A DNA stretch of 35,336 nt, taken from positions 1-35,336 of the IMG/VR virus record IMGVR_UViG_3300040770_000255; one strand, given 5' to 3'. Position numbers and translations under genes: made by a program. Every line of letters begins with the position of its first letter. The stretch's first letter is position 1. The notes beneath the pieces were generated by a model. That model was given only the letters and a program-made list of their open reading frames with translations. It made no database searches and was not told where the DNA came from. Source of the stretch: a virus. Below are positions 1 to 8,266 of the stretch, one piece after another.

Positions 1-54
1 TTTCAAACGATAACGCTTGGCGTAAAAATAAGCGCGAAATAATGGAACTAAAAG
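1..54. repeat. Terminal direct repeat, left copy (circular junction)
   Basis: These 54 bases are identical to the last 54 bases of the window. The repeat spans the end of the baseplate hub gene and the start of the next baseplate gene, so joining the ends restores an uninterrupted operon with a TAATG stop/start overlap. The simplest reading is an assembly of a circular or terminally redundant molecule, with the repeat equal to the assembler's overlap length rather than a biological repeat. Confidence 0.95.
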
Positions 55-827
55 ATATATTAAAAAAGCTAAACGAGAACCAAGACGAAATTTATTCTGT
101 CTTATGTTCTGTCGTTGAAGTTGACGAAAATCAAAGGACTATTCACGCCAAGCCGCTGAACGGGTCCGCCGAAATTTTTGACGTTAGGCTTCAAACCATG
201 CTTTCGGGCGTCATTGGCGTGGTTACGTTTCCAAAAATAGGTTCTGACGTAATAGTTAACTTTATTTCAAAAGAAGTCGCTTATATCGCTTTAAATAGCG
301 AAATTGAAAAAATTCAATTAAATATCGGTGCAATGTCTTTTTTTGTCGATGCTACGAACGCGAACTTGGACGTCGAAAACGTTCACGCGACCGTAACGAA
401 TACAATATTAGACAGCGAAAACGTCGAAGTTAACGCCAGCGCGACGAAATTCGTTTCGACTTCGTTCGAAATTGAAGGCCAAACTTTTAAAATTACCGGA
501 ACCGCCGCCGACATTATAGCGACAGCGATAAACATGAACGGGGCCGTTATAATAACAGGGGCCACAACGATAACGGGCGCCGTTTCTGTCGCTGGTTCTA
601 TGGCCTTGAACGGCGGTGCAAACGGCGGCGTTCCAAAAGGCGCTTCTTTAGCTAATGAATTCAATAAAATAAAAGAGGATTTAAAAGAATTAAAAGCTAA
701 ATTTACCGGCTGGACGCCTGTTAATAATGACGGCGGCGCGGCCTTAAAAACGAGGCTTTCGGCTTGGTCGCCGGACGTTACGCCAATAGTCGCCGAAAAT
801 ATAACGAATTCACAAAACACGCACTAA
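42..827 (+). CDS. Baseplate spike/assembly protein (gpV / Mu gp45-like)
   Basis: Likely the central spike under the contractile tail tube. In 261 residues the N-terminal 90 look like the OB-fold of gpV-type proteins (SVVEVDENQRTIHAKPL, then GVVTFPKIGSDVIVNF). Residues about 95-195 are a regular run of short beta strands rich in V, I, T and N, as expected for a triple-stranded beta-helix. A short helix and a glycine-rich tail follow. On the closed circle its ATG overlaps the stop of the hub gene (TAATG), and a gp25-like gene starts on the next base. The family call rests on fold-like pattern and gene order; I am fairly sure of spike, less of the exact family. Confidence 0.8.
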   Translation: MELKDILKKLNENQDEIYSVLCSVVEVDENQRTIHAKPLNGSAEIFDVRLQTMLSGVIGVVTFPKIGSDVIVNFISKEVAYIALNSEIEKIQLNIGAMSFFVDATNANLDVENVHATVTNTILDSENVEVNASATKFVSTSFEIEGQTFKITGTAADIIATAINMNGAVIITGATTITGAVSVAGSMALNGGANGGVPKGASLANEFNKIKEDLKELKAKFTGWTPVNNDGGAALKTRLSAWSPDVTPIVAENITNSQNTH

Positions 828-1121
828 ATGGACCCCGTAAAAGACATAAAATTTATTGAAGACCTCGTTATTTTGAACGGTGACTTTCAGCTTTTCGAAA
901 GCGACGAAACTCACATTGAAAACATATTAAAAGCGAATAAAGGCTTCTTTTTTGAAACGCCTTTAATTGGTTTAGGAATAGTAAACGAATTAAAAGGCTC
1001 GAAAAATGTTCAGGAGTTAAAACAGGACGTAAGACGTCAGTTAATAATGGACAATTTTAACGTTCAGTTAATCCAAATAAGCGAAGGCAGTATTGACATA
1101 AAGGCTAAAAGGTTAAGATAA
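828..1121 (+). CDS. Baseplate wedge protein, gpW/gp25-like
   Basis: A 97-residue protein with the size and pattern of the GPW/gp25 family, which joins the baseplate wedge to the tail tube and sheath. Visible features are an N-terminal strand pair (VILNGDFQLF), a central ENILKANKGFFFETPLIGLG segment typical of the family, and a closing strand (INIKAKRL-like IDIKAKRLR). It starts on the base after the spike gene stop and its own stop shares one base with the next ATG, so it is translationally coupled in the baseplate operon. The order spike, gp25-like, LysM-like, gpJ-like fits other contractile phages. Confidence 0.85.
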   Translation: MDPVKDIKFIEDLVILNGDFQLFESDETHIENILKANKGFFFETPLIGLGIVNELKGSKNVQELKQDVRRQLIMDNFNVQLIQISEGSIDIKAKRLR

Positions 1122-1411
1122 TGGCAAAAATAATAATAGTTGAAAATCAAAGCGTTTTAGACGTTGTCACGCAATACCTTGGAACGCTTGAAGCCTCTTT
1201 TGCATTTTGTATTGAAAATAATATTTCACTAACGGACGACTTAACTTCAAACGAAAAAGTCGAAATTACAAAAACAAAAGAAAATGTTTCTTTAGTTTCC
1301 GATTATTTCGCCGAAAAGAAAAAGGACTTGGCCACCGGATACCCTTTAATTTTTCCTGATCAATTAGGTATTGGAACAATGACGCTCGAACAAACATTTA
1401 TAGTTGATTAA
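1121..1411 (+). CDS. LysM-like tail/baseplate protein (gpX-like)
   Basis: A 96-residue protein. The first 50 residues read as a LysM-like unit: a leading strand (IIIVENQSVLDVVTQYLG), a helix pair with an N-rich turn, and a closing strand (SNEKVEI). Small LysM proteins (tail protein X) sit at the hub of contractile tails and help attach sheath or tube to the baseplate. The C-terminal half is unassigned. The gene overlaps the gp25-like stop by one base and stands 11 bases before the tail-fibre gene. The LysM call is from pattern only and is moderate; membership of the baseplate operon is firm. Confidence 0.6.
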   Translation: MAKIIIVENQSVLDVVTQYLGTLEASFAFCIENNISLTDDLTSNEKVEITKTKENVSLVSDYFAEKKKDLATGYPLIFPDQLGIGTMTLEQTFIVD

Positions 1412-1422
1412 AATAAAATAAA

Positions 1423-3900
1423 ATGGCAAAAAAACCTATTGATATATTAAAAACGTATTTTGAAACCGGCGACGTACCAACACAAGTACAATTTTCGGAC
1501 CTTATAGACAGTTTTTTCCATAAAGACAGCGGAATAAACATCGAAAACGTTGCTGGACTTTCTGAAGCTTTGCAAGAACTTGAAAACCTTCAAATAGGCG
1601 ACATTGAAGGTCTTCAGCTAGCGCTTAGTAATTTAGCGAATATTGAAATAACCGACGTTTCAGGTTTACAATACGCTTTAAATCAACTAACTACTAGACA
1701 AATTTCCGACATTACAGGGCTTACCGAAGCTTTACAGGATTTTAATAATAGGATTTCAGACATACAAAATAACTTCGTACAAAAAGACGGTGCAAAAGTG
1801 CTTTCTGAAATTAATTATAGCGTTTCAGAAAAAGAAAAAGTTGACGGCGCTTTACAAAAAGACGGCTTTATAGGTTCCGCAAGAACCTTAGACGACAAAA
1901 TTAACGCCTTGGTTATCGCTGATTATGCCAAAATTGTTTACTTCAATACCTTAGAACCTGAAGACGCGACGATTTTCGACATAGTGAACCCGCCGTTATT
2001 AAATGACAACGAATTGACTTTTGACGACGGGAATTTATATATAAGCGCTGTCGATTTGTTAACGTGGGTATTTAATTCGAATACAGGAAACTATGAAACA
2101 AAAACTGTTATAAACGGCGGTTCAAATTTCGTTTTTGAAGGCAGTACGACCGACGCGACAAACGATAAGGCGGCCGATATTTCAAGGACGGGACGAATAG
2201 CGGCGGGACTTGCTACGTTAGGCGGTCACTTGGTCAATATGACTTGGATTTTATCAAACTTTTTTTCTTACGTTCCGGCGAAAGCAACGGCGCTTGTCGA
2301 TACTGACGTTTTGGTTATAGGCGACAGCGCCGACGCTCTAAAGACAAAGACTAGAACTTTCGCGCAAATAAAAGCGACTTTAAAGACTTATTTTGATACG
2401 CTTTATATAACTGCAAATATAAACTCAAGCAATTTTACTAAAAACTTGTCAGTAACCGACAACACTTTGCAAAAAGTAGCTAACAAGGTCGACGCGCTTA
2501 ATTTAGGGGCGGAATCGACAGCACCAACAGTTTCGGCAATTTATGCAGATATTGCTTCAATGATAGCGGCGCGAAGTTCTCAGTCGCCGAACGCTTTTTA
2601 CAAAGTAGACGACGCCAGCGCCGACCCTACGATCACAAGCGGAAAAGCCGTTTATCAATATTTAGGAACAACGTCCGGCACGCTAAATGACTATGACCTT
2701 ATTTGGAAATTAGATGGAAATGTAGTTTCCGGTGAAAACTTACCAACTGAAGGACTTGATTCCGGATTATATTTTAGAGTAGACAAAAACAACAGGCGCT
2801 TGCTAATGCAGTACAACGGCGCCGAATGGGACCCGATAAGGTCTTTTGGTGAAATGAAAATATGGGTTAGTACTTTAGGACAAGATAATATAAATTTTGG
2901 TGATGGTTCTGGTATTAAAGCATTTAGAACAATAGTCTTTGCGGTTAAACAAATTCCGCCGCAATATTACGGTGATGTTACTGTAATAGTGCAAGCGGGT
3001 ACTTATAATGAATCAGTTTATGTAAACGGGAAAAACCCCGTTGGTGATTTTAAAATAAAATTTAAAGGCGAATATTCTTCAATAACCGGAACCATAACAG
3101 CAATTACAAGGGACACGACAACCGGAAGAATTACAATTACAGACAGTTCAAAATCTTTTGCAGGTAGCGCGCAAAAAAATAATTTTTTACACATTACAAA
3201 CGGAATAAATAACGGGTGTATAATGCCAATTATTCAAAACACGACGAATCAAATGACATGCCCGTTTGAAGAATGGTCTTACAGAAAAGATTCTTTTTCT
3301 AGTACTCAAAATATTTTGTTTGGCGTTTGTTCAGTAGGAAATACTTATGAAATAATGACGCCAACTACACTTATAAACGGGTTTATTTTTTCAAAAGGAA
3401 CTTTAATAAGTATTGAAACAATGAGGTTTACAAGTTCTTCAATTGCGGCAAATTATGGGGCTTTCATAGGGAATGCAATGCAGTTTAATGTATTAGGAAA
3501 CGCAGATTCGAGATTTCAAGCTCAAAATGGGGCCTCGATGGCTTTAAATAGCTGCTCGTTGTGGAGTGATTCGCCCCTTACTTCTTGGGTATTATTTCAA
3601 GTTAATGCCTCTAATTTTGATATGGTTTCATGTAGTTTGACGCCGAACACAAATTTTTCAAACGGTGCGCTTTTATATTGGTTAGGATCTACGGGCGTAA
3701 TTCAAGGAACTACATTATTGGGAAAAATAGAGATTGCGACTAATTCAAGTGTTGGTTTTGGATGGAGTCCGTCGACGACTTCAACAATCACAACGACGGT
3801 TGTTAGGTCTTCAGCGGTGGCACAGAGATTAATGACTGTGCAAACAATAGGAACAAAAACAATTGAATCTTCGTCTTTTGGGGTAGGAACAACTGAATAA
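1423..3900 (+). CDS. Tail fibre/spike protein with N-terminal GL-AL repeats
   Basis: The longest gene, 825 residues. The N-terminus has a start common in such proteins (DILKTYFETGDVPTQVQFSD), then four imperfect repeats of roughly 20 residues built on (I/V)xDVxGLxxALxxL at about 45-120, likely a fibrous stalk. Residues about 240-480 are mixed. The last 340 residues are rich in N, T, S and short strands (VIVQAGTYNESVYVNGKNP), resembling a right-handed beta-helix of the pectin-lyase type used for receptor binding. From about base 2860 base composition changes sharply, as in the next gene, suggesting the tip was replaced. Likely adsorption to the host surface; the receptor is unknown. Confidence 0.8.
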   Translation: MAKKPIDILKTYFETGDVPTQVQFSDLIDSFFHKDSGINIENVAGLSEALQELENLQIGDIEGLQLALSNLANIEITDVSGLQYALNQLTTRQISDITGLTEALQDFNNRISDIQNNFVQKDGAKVLSEINYSVSEKEKVDGALQKDGFIGSARTLDDKINALVIADYAKIVYFNTLEPEDATIFDIVNPPLLNDNELTFDDGNLYISAVDLLTWVFNSNTGNYETKTVINGGSNFVFEGSTTDATNDKAADISRTGRIAAGLATLGGHLVNMTWILSNFFSYVPAKATALVDTDVLVIGDSADALKTKTRTFAQIKATLKTYFDTLYITANINSSNFTKNLSVTDNTLQKVANKVDALNLGAESTAPTVSAIYADIASMIAARSSQSPNAFYKVDDASADPTITSGKAVYQYLGTTSGTLNDYDLIWKLDGNVVSGENLPTEGLDSGLYFRVDKNNRRLLMQYNGAEWDPIRSFGEMKIWVSTLGQDNINFGDGSGIKAFRTIVFAVKQIPPQYYGDVTVIVQAGTYNESVYVNGKNPVGDFKIKFKGEYSSITGTITAITRDTTTGRITITDSSKSFAGSAQKNNFLHITNGINNGCIMPIIQNTTNQMTCPFEEWSYRKDSFSSTQNILFGVCSVGNTYEIMTPTTLINGFIFSKGTLISIETMRFTSSSIAANYGAFIGNAMQFNVLGNADSRFQAQNGASMALNSCSLWSDSPLTSWVLFQVNASNFDMVSCSLTPNTNFSNGALLYWLGSTGVIQGTTLLGKIEIATNSSVGFGWSPSTTSTITTTVVRSSAVAQRLMTVQTIGTKTIESSSFGVGTTE

Positions 3901-3911
3901 AAAATAAAATA

Positions 3912-4433
3912 ATGAGATACGCAAAAAAACAAATTGAAGGTATAGTAGTATATAATGAATTACCGGAACCTTATAAGAATTATTATGATTTTAAAAATGA
4001 AAAGCCTGAAATTATAGAGGCGGAAGGATTTTTGGAATTAATTGAAAATGATTTGATTGAAGGGGAAAAATACGGCGAAATATACCAAAAAGAGAATAAA
4101 TATTACAAATCAGTAATTAACATTGATCAAGAATCTTTTGAAAAGTCATTGGAAGAAGAAAAGCAATGGTATTTAAAAAGAAAATCAGATGGAGAAAATG
4201 CATATTTAAAACTAAGCGCTGAATTTCGTTTAGCTAAGTTATCGGGGCAAATAAGTGAGGCAATACATTCTTATTTAGAGGAATTACTAACGCCTGTCAG
4301 AAATGAGGTTATGTTTGGACAGTGGAAAAAAGGACTTTCTATTTTGGAAGATCTTGGTTTTTCTCAGATAGGAGAAGATTTATATAATAAGCTTCACTTG
4401 CAAATAACTATATACATAAATGAAAACTATTAG
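3912..4433 (+). CDS. Probable tail-fibre assembly chaperone
   Basis: 173 residues, directly downstream of the fibre gene (11-base gap), the usual place for a fibre chaperone. The N-terminal half has strand-rich sequence including VVYNELPEPYKNYYDF. The C-terminal half is helical (EEEKQWYLKRKSDGENAYLK, then LAKLSGQISEAIHSYLEELL). It shares the CG-poor composition of the 3-prime end of the fibre gene: I count only 8 CG dinucleotides in bases 3961-4440, against 13 in the 120 bases 481-600. This suggests the pair moved together. No motif is diagnostic, so the function is inferred from position and helical character. Confidence 0.5.
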   Translation: MRYAKKQIEGIVVYNELPEPYKNYYDFKNEKPEIIEAEGFLELIENDLIEGEKYGEIYQKENKYYKSVINIDQESFEKSLEEEKQWYLKRKSDGENAYLKLSAEFRLAKLSGQISEAIHSYLEELLTPVRNEVMFGQWKKGLSILEDLGFSQIGEDLYNKLHLQITIYINENY

Positions 4434-4460
4434 TAATTAAAATATACATATCTTTACCAA

Positions 4461-5330
4461 ATGGCACGAACAATAAACGAAATACAAGAAACAATTTTAA
4501 ACAGAAAAGCGGTGACGCCTTCGCTGTCGCCTTTAGAAGTTTTAACCTTAAGCGAACAAAATTCATTAACAAATTTAACAAGTACTTCAAAAGTATCTAT
4601 TTGGCGCCTTTGGGTCTATATTGTGGCTTTTACAGTTTGGACCTTAGAAAAAATTTATGATACATTTAAGATTGAAATTGAAGAAACTATTGCTTTGAAC
4701 CAAATCGGAACGCCGTCTTGGTATCGAACAAAAATGCTTCAGTTTCAGTTAGGTTTTGAGTTAACCAATATGGGAACTTATGACAATACAAACGAATTGC
4801 AGTCAGTTGTTTTAGCTAGCAAAATTATAAAGCAATCAGTAGTCGAAGAACTAGGCGGCCGCCTTCGGATAAAAGTCGCTACGGTCATAAACGGTGAACT
4901 TTCGCCGCTGTCTTGGCCTCAAATAACGGCTTTTATTGAATACGCCGAAAAAATAAAATACGCCGGAACGCGTTTAATTTTCGTTTCAAGGAACGCCGAC
5001 GACTTTAAAACAAATTATACAATTTACTATGACCCTTTAATTTTGGACGCTTACGGTCAAAGATTAGACGGAACCAACAACGAACCCGTTCAGGACGCAA
5101 TAAAGGAATATTTAAAAAATTTAGAATTCAACGGCGAATTTATAAATACAAAATTGACCGACTTTTTGCAAGGCGTTGAAGGCGTAAAGGAACCCGTAAA
5201 AAACGCCTCTTTTGCTAAATACGGCGCTTTTCCTTATGTAGAAATTAACGAATTTTATATTGCTGACGCTGGTTATATGAAGTTAGACATGATTAACACA
5301 ACTATTCAATTTTTAGCACGTGGATTATAA
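4461..5330 (+). CDS. Baseplate protein, gpJ-like
   Basis: 289 residues. The start MARTINEIQETILNRKA and the following SIWRLWVYIVAFTVWTLEKI segment (about 44-67), looking like a membrane helix but typically buried in this family, match what I know of Bacteroidetes phage baseplate J proteins. Later segments fit too: RIKVATVINGELSPLSWPQI, TNYTIYYDPLILDAYGQRLD and AIKEYLKNLEFNGEF. Family members form the outer wedge that anchors the fibres. The gene follows the fibre/chaperone pair and overlaps the next gene by 11 bases. Composition returns to the CG-rich style of the rest of the genome. Confidence 0.75.
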   Translation: MARTINEIQETILNRKAVTPSLSPLEVLTLSEQNSLTNLTSTSKVSIWRLWVYIVAFTVWTLEKIYDTFKIEIEETIALNQIGTPSWYRTKMLQFQLGFELTNMGTYDNTNELQSVVLASKIIKQSVVEELGGRLRIKVATVINGELSPLSWPQITAFIEYAEKIKYAGTRLIFVSRNADDFKTNYTIYYDPLILDAYGQRLDGTNNEPVQDAIKEYLKNLEFNGEFINTKLTDFLQGVEGVKEPVKNASFAKYGAFPYVEINEFYIADAGYMKLDMINTTIQFLARGL

Positions 5331-5817
5331 GAAACCTTTAACCGTGGATATACAAAAATTGGCGTTATTATTAACGCCTGTTTTTTGGCGAAGAACAACT
5401 TTCATTGAATTTATTTATTGTTTAGTCGACCCCATAAAAAAACTTAATTCTGAATTCATAAGTTTTAGAGAAAAGTCTATTTACAAAATAGTGCATAACG
5501 GTCAAGTAATTCTTTTAGAGAAGGTTTTAAACGATGCTTTTGACAAGTTCGACCGAAGGATTTACATTACAGACAGCGTCCAAAACGAGCCTCTGTACTT
5601 GCATTCCACACAAGAGCAAAGGCCCGTTTATATAGGCGAAAAAACACTTTTTAATTTCGGTTCGTTCGACGCGGCAAATTATGAGTTTATTGTAATAATG
5701 CCTGTCGAATTAAAACCGGTTTTTTTATTTGATTTGCTTAACTTTGAAAACAGAATTAAAACTTCGGTTAATTATTATAAATTAGCCTCTAAACGATACG
5801 TAATACAATGGATTTAA
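5320..5817 (+). CDS. Conserved tail/baseplate protein, possible gpI-like
   Basis: 165 residues, starting at a GTG that overlaps the gpJ-like gene by 11 bases (a second GTG lies eight codons in). Sequence marks are LLTPVFWRRTTFIEFIYCLV near the N-terminus, a middle part rich in aromatic and acidic residues, and a C-terminus ENRIKTSVNYYKLASKRYVI. No motif assigns it. In contractile phages the gene after J is usually I, the wedge protein that links J to the fibre, so that role is inferred from position only. Its stop overlaps the next ATG by ten bases. Confidence 0.5.
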   Translation: MDYKKPLTVDIQKLALLLTPVFWRRTTFIEFIYCLVDPIKKLNSEFISFREKSIYKIVHNGQVILLEKVLNDAFDKFDRRIYITDSVQNEPLYLHSTQEQRPVYIGEKTLFNFGSFDAANYEFIVIMPVELKPVFLFDLLNFENRIKTSVNYYKLASKRYVIQWI

Positions 5818-6677
5818 TTAAACTTTTTTCGGGCGGGTTCCCTATGACAATAGAGACGCTTAGTTTTTTACAAGATGCTTACAGTAAGCCAATAAAAGCG
5901 CTTTCAAAATTGGCCGGCGAAAACACAATTTTAGAAGGGATTAAAGAGGTCGGTGGCGTTGCCCCGCAAGGCTGGTTTATTCGAAACGGCGAACCGGTAT
6001 TTTTTAAAGCTTCGGCTTTAGCCGGCGGAACGGTCCGCATAATCGATAAAACTTCAAAGGTCCCTTATAATGAAGACTTAAACGCTGACGGAAATTTAGA
6101 CCTTAAAGACGCTTACGTTTCAAGGTATGCGACAACAGACGCGGGCGTTTTGCAAGCCGACGAAGTCGAAGTTGTTAGTTTTCCTTTTACTGATCTAAAG
6201 CCAATAAATAGCTTTAAGGATTTATTGCCAATAGGTTCGGCGATACTTTGGTTCGATCCTTTAAGCGTTCCGGCTGGTTACAGAATAATGGACGGAACCG
6301 GCGGCGACATCGTTAGGCTTTCAGGAACTGCAAAAGCATACGACTTAAGGGACAAGTTTGTAAAAATGGCCGGTATTGAGGGCGTGGCCAACACAACGGC
6401 CGGCGCTAGAACAAAAACATTAGTTCCGGCAAACTTACCGCCTCATAATCACAGCATAGCCGAGCAAATTATATATAGACTCTTTGGAACCGGAGGCGCA
6501 AGGTCCGACGGCGGTAACGATTACCTTAAAACGACAGACACAGACGGAAATAGGTCCAATAAAGGCTATATTATTCCAGCAACAACGACTAGCAGCGGAA
6601 CCGGATTAACTTCGACGCCTTTAAATATAGAGCCTTCGCACTATATAGCTATTTGGATTCAATATATAGGCCTTTAA
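5808..6677 (+). CDS. Tail-collar-domain fibre/tip protein
   Basis: 289 residues. The N-terminal 60 (LFSGGFPMTIETLSFLQDAY) resemble a tail-attachment segment frequent in Bacteroidetes phages. The C-terminal half carries collar-fibre marks: PIGSAILWFDPLSVPAGYRI, then YDLRDKFVKMAG, then LVPANLPPHNHS, a glycine/serine loop and a final strand HYIAIWIQYIGL. Such domains form trimeric tips of short tail fibres. It contains an EF-hand-like/dockerin-like stretch, DLNADGNLDLKDAYVSRYAT, which could bind calcium. The position between baseplate and lysis genes supports a second adsorption protein besides the long fibre. Confidence 0.75.
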   Translation: MDLIKLFSGGFPMTIETLSFLQDAYSKPIKALSKLAGENTILEGIKEVGGVAPQGWFIRNGEPVFFKASALAGGTVRIIDKTSKVPYNEDLNADGNLDLKDAYVSRYATTDAGVLQADEVEVVSFPFTDLKPINSFKDLLPIGSAILWFDPLSVPAGYRIMDGTGGDIVRLSGTAKAYDLRDKFVKMAGIEGVANTTAGARTKTLVPANLPPHNHSIAEQIIYRLFGTGGARSDGGNDYLKTTDTDGNRSNKGYIIPATTTSSGTGLTSTPLNIEPSHYIAIWIQYIGL

Positions 6678-6679
6678 TT

Positions 6680-6952
6680 ATGAATACCTTTATCGCAAAA
6701 AATTGGGAATTTATAGTTGGCGTTATCGGTTCGCTTGGTATCTTCTTCAGTGGTTTAAAGCTGAAATTTCACAACGAAAAGACGACAGAACTCGAAAACC
6801 TAAAGACCGTCAGAATTATAGAAAAAGACCTTCTAAACGACATGAAAATTCAAATTGAAGAACTTGTTAAACTAAACAATTATTTAAAAGACATCGTTGA
6901 AGTTCAGACAAAACAGCTTTCGAAATATCAAAAGCAATACGGCGAAATATAA
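6680..6952 (+). CDS. Holin candidate, one membrane segment plus coiled coil
   Basis: 90 residues from the ATG at 6680, two bases after the previous stop; an upstream in-frame TTG at 6653 would add nine residues inside the previous gene and is less likely. Residues about 10-28 (EFIVGVIGSLGIFFSGLKLK) form one hydrophobic helix. The rest is a charged heptad-like helix (LENLKTVRIIEKDLLNDMKI and onward). It directly precedes the amidase, the classic place for a holin. Similar short proteins with one helix and a coiled coil are often called holins in Bacteroidetes phages, but the sequence alone cannot prove pore formation. Confidence 0.55.
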   Translation: MNTFIAKNWEFIVGVIGSLGIFFSGLKLKFHNEKTTELENLKTVRIIEKDLLNDMKIQIEELVKLNNYLKDIVEVQTKQLSKYQKQYGEI

Positions 6953-6970
6953 ATAAACAAATAAATAAAA

Positions 6971-7561
6971 ATGAAGAACAAAACAATTGTTATCGATGCT
7001 GGTCACGGCGGCGTAATTAACGGAATACCACAAACAGCCGGAAAAAGGTCGCCGGACTTCGGAAAAGGTATTTTATATGAAGGCGTAACAAACCGACAAA
7101 TCGCAAAAAAATTAATTGCTTTACTTGTTAAAGCTGGAATTCCTGTTGTTGAATTGGTTCCGGAAATTATAGACGTTTCGCTGGGTGAACGCGTTCGACG
7201 AACCAATAAGATAAAAGACGCCGTTTTAATTAGCTTACATTCGAACGCCGGCGACCCGAAGGCGTCCGGCTTCGAAATATTCACGACAAAAGGCCAAAAT
7301 AATTCCGACCCTATCGCTGAAGCTATTTTTCAAGAAATGAAGAAAGCGTTTCCAAACTCTAAATTCAGGAGCGACAACGCCGACGGCGACAACGACAAAG
7401 AAGAAGATTTTTTTATAATTAAAAACGTCAATTGTCCAGCCGTTTTAGTTGAAAATTTTTTTATGACAAATAAAGAAGACTATCTTATTTTAATGTCCGA
7501 AGACGGTCAAAACAAAATAGCGAAAGCGACCTTTGAAGCAATAAAAAAAATACTTTTATGA
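6971..7561 (+). CDS. Endolysin: N-acetylmuramoyl-L-alanine amidase (Amidase_3, zinc)
   Basis: 196 residues forming one catalytic domain. It should cleave the bond between N-acetylmuramic acid and the stem-peptide L-alanine in peptidoglycan. Zinc and catalytic residues of Amidase_3 are all present: His12 (VIDAGHGG), Glu37 (YEGVTN), His90 (ISLHSNA) and Glu161 (VENFFMTN). There is no signal peptide and no separate wall-binding domain, so release through a holin is expected. It lies between the holin candidate and the spanin-like pair, and its stop overlaps the next start by four bases (ATGA). Confidence 0.95.
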   Translation: MKNKTIVIDAGHGGVINGIPQTAGKRSPDFGKGILYEGVTNRQIAKKLIALLVKAGIPVVELVPEIIDVSLGERVRRTNKIKDAVLISLHSNAGDPKASGFEIFTTKGQNNSDPIAEAIFQEMKKAFPNSKFRSDNADGDNDKEEDFFIIKNVNCPAVLVENFFMTNKEDYLILMSEDGQNKIAKATFEAIKKILL

Positions 7562-7926
7562 TTAGTTACATTAAATCATTTTTAAAGACATACAGGGTTT
7601 ATATTTTTCTTTTCGTCTTGCTTTGGGCCGTTCTTATAGTCATGCAGTTTTACGTTATTTCACCATTAAAACAAGACAATAAAAGACAGAAAACCGAAGT
7701 TAAAAAGCTGGAAAAAGAAAATACAGACTTATATAAAACGATCCTTGAAAACGACGCTTTAATTATAATTAAAGAAAAGAGAATTTTAAAACTTGAAGCT
7801 TTGGAAAAATACTATAAAAATAAAGCTTCAGAAACACATGTAATTTATGAAAAAGAAAAAACTTCTTATGTTGGCCGTTCTGTTAGTGAGCGCCGTCTCG
7901 CTTTCGCAAAACTCGCAAACGAATAG
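7558..7926 (+). CDS. Inner-membrane spanin-like protein (Rz-like)
   Basis: 122 residues: a short cytoplasmic lead, one transmembrane helix at about 14-35 (VYIFLFVLLWAVLIVMQFYV), then a long charged helical region of about 80 residues with heptad-like spacing. This is the architecture of an i-spanin, which helps disrupt the outer envelope at lysis. It overlaps the endolysin by four bases and the next gene by 80 bases in another frame, echoing Rz/Rz1. The assignment is by topology and position; spanins share little sequence. Confidence 0.6.
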   Translation: MISYIKSFLKTYRVYIFLFVLLWAVLIVMQFYVISPLKQDNKRQKTEVKKLEKENTDLYKTILENDALIIIKEKRILKLEALEKYYKNKASETHVIYEKEKTSYVGRSVSERRLAFAKLANE

Positions 7927-8266
7927 AAAAGCGAATGACAGCGTAAAAGTATCTATTAAGGACTTGGACCGCGCCAGCTTCAAAATGATTGAAGGAAAAC
8001 AAGCGAAGGAAAAATTATATTATATTACTGGCGCGCTTTCGGCTTGTGATTCAATAGTAAAGCAGCAAAAAGAAAAATATAGCCTTCAAGAAATGAATTC
8101 GGCCGCTTTAAGACAACAAAACGAAAACTTGACCAAGATAGTCGAAGACGTTAAAATAATCGCTAAAAACGAAAAAAGCGCCGGATTAAGGCGCGGGTTT
8201 TTCGGATTTTTAAAAGGCGTCGGCGTTGGCGTTCTATTAACGAGCGCTTTTTTCCTGATCAATTAA
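7847..8266 (+). CDS. Secreted protein with C-terminal membrane helix, spanin partner candidate
   Basis: 139 residues, starting 80 bases inside the previous gene in a different frame. Residues 1-20 are a clear signal peptide (MKKKKLLMLAVLLVSAVSLS) followed by QNSQ; there is no lipobox cysteine. The middle is helical and charged. Residues about 118-138 are hydrophobic (FLKGVGVGVLLTSAFFLIN). Signal peptide plus C-terminal helix recalls a unimolecular spanin, but those normally begin with a lipoprotein signal. Either a partner of the Rz-like protein or an unrelated envelope protein. It ends the rightward lysis block, and its stop overlaps that of a converging gene by three bases. Confidence 0.55.
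   Translation: MKKKKLLMLAVLLVSAVSLSQNSQTNRKANDSVKVSIKDLDRASFKMIEGKQAKEKLYYITGALSACDSIVKQQKEKYSLQEMNSAALRQQNENLTKIVEDVKIIAKNEKSAGLRRGFFGFLKGVGVGVLLTSAFFLIN

Noticed and set aside
383-820. A long open frame (145 codons) on the minus strand opposite the spike gene.
   Set aside because: It is a shadow of the plus-strand gene; codon phase, operon continuity and beta-helix pattern support the plus strand only.
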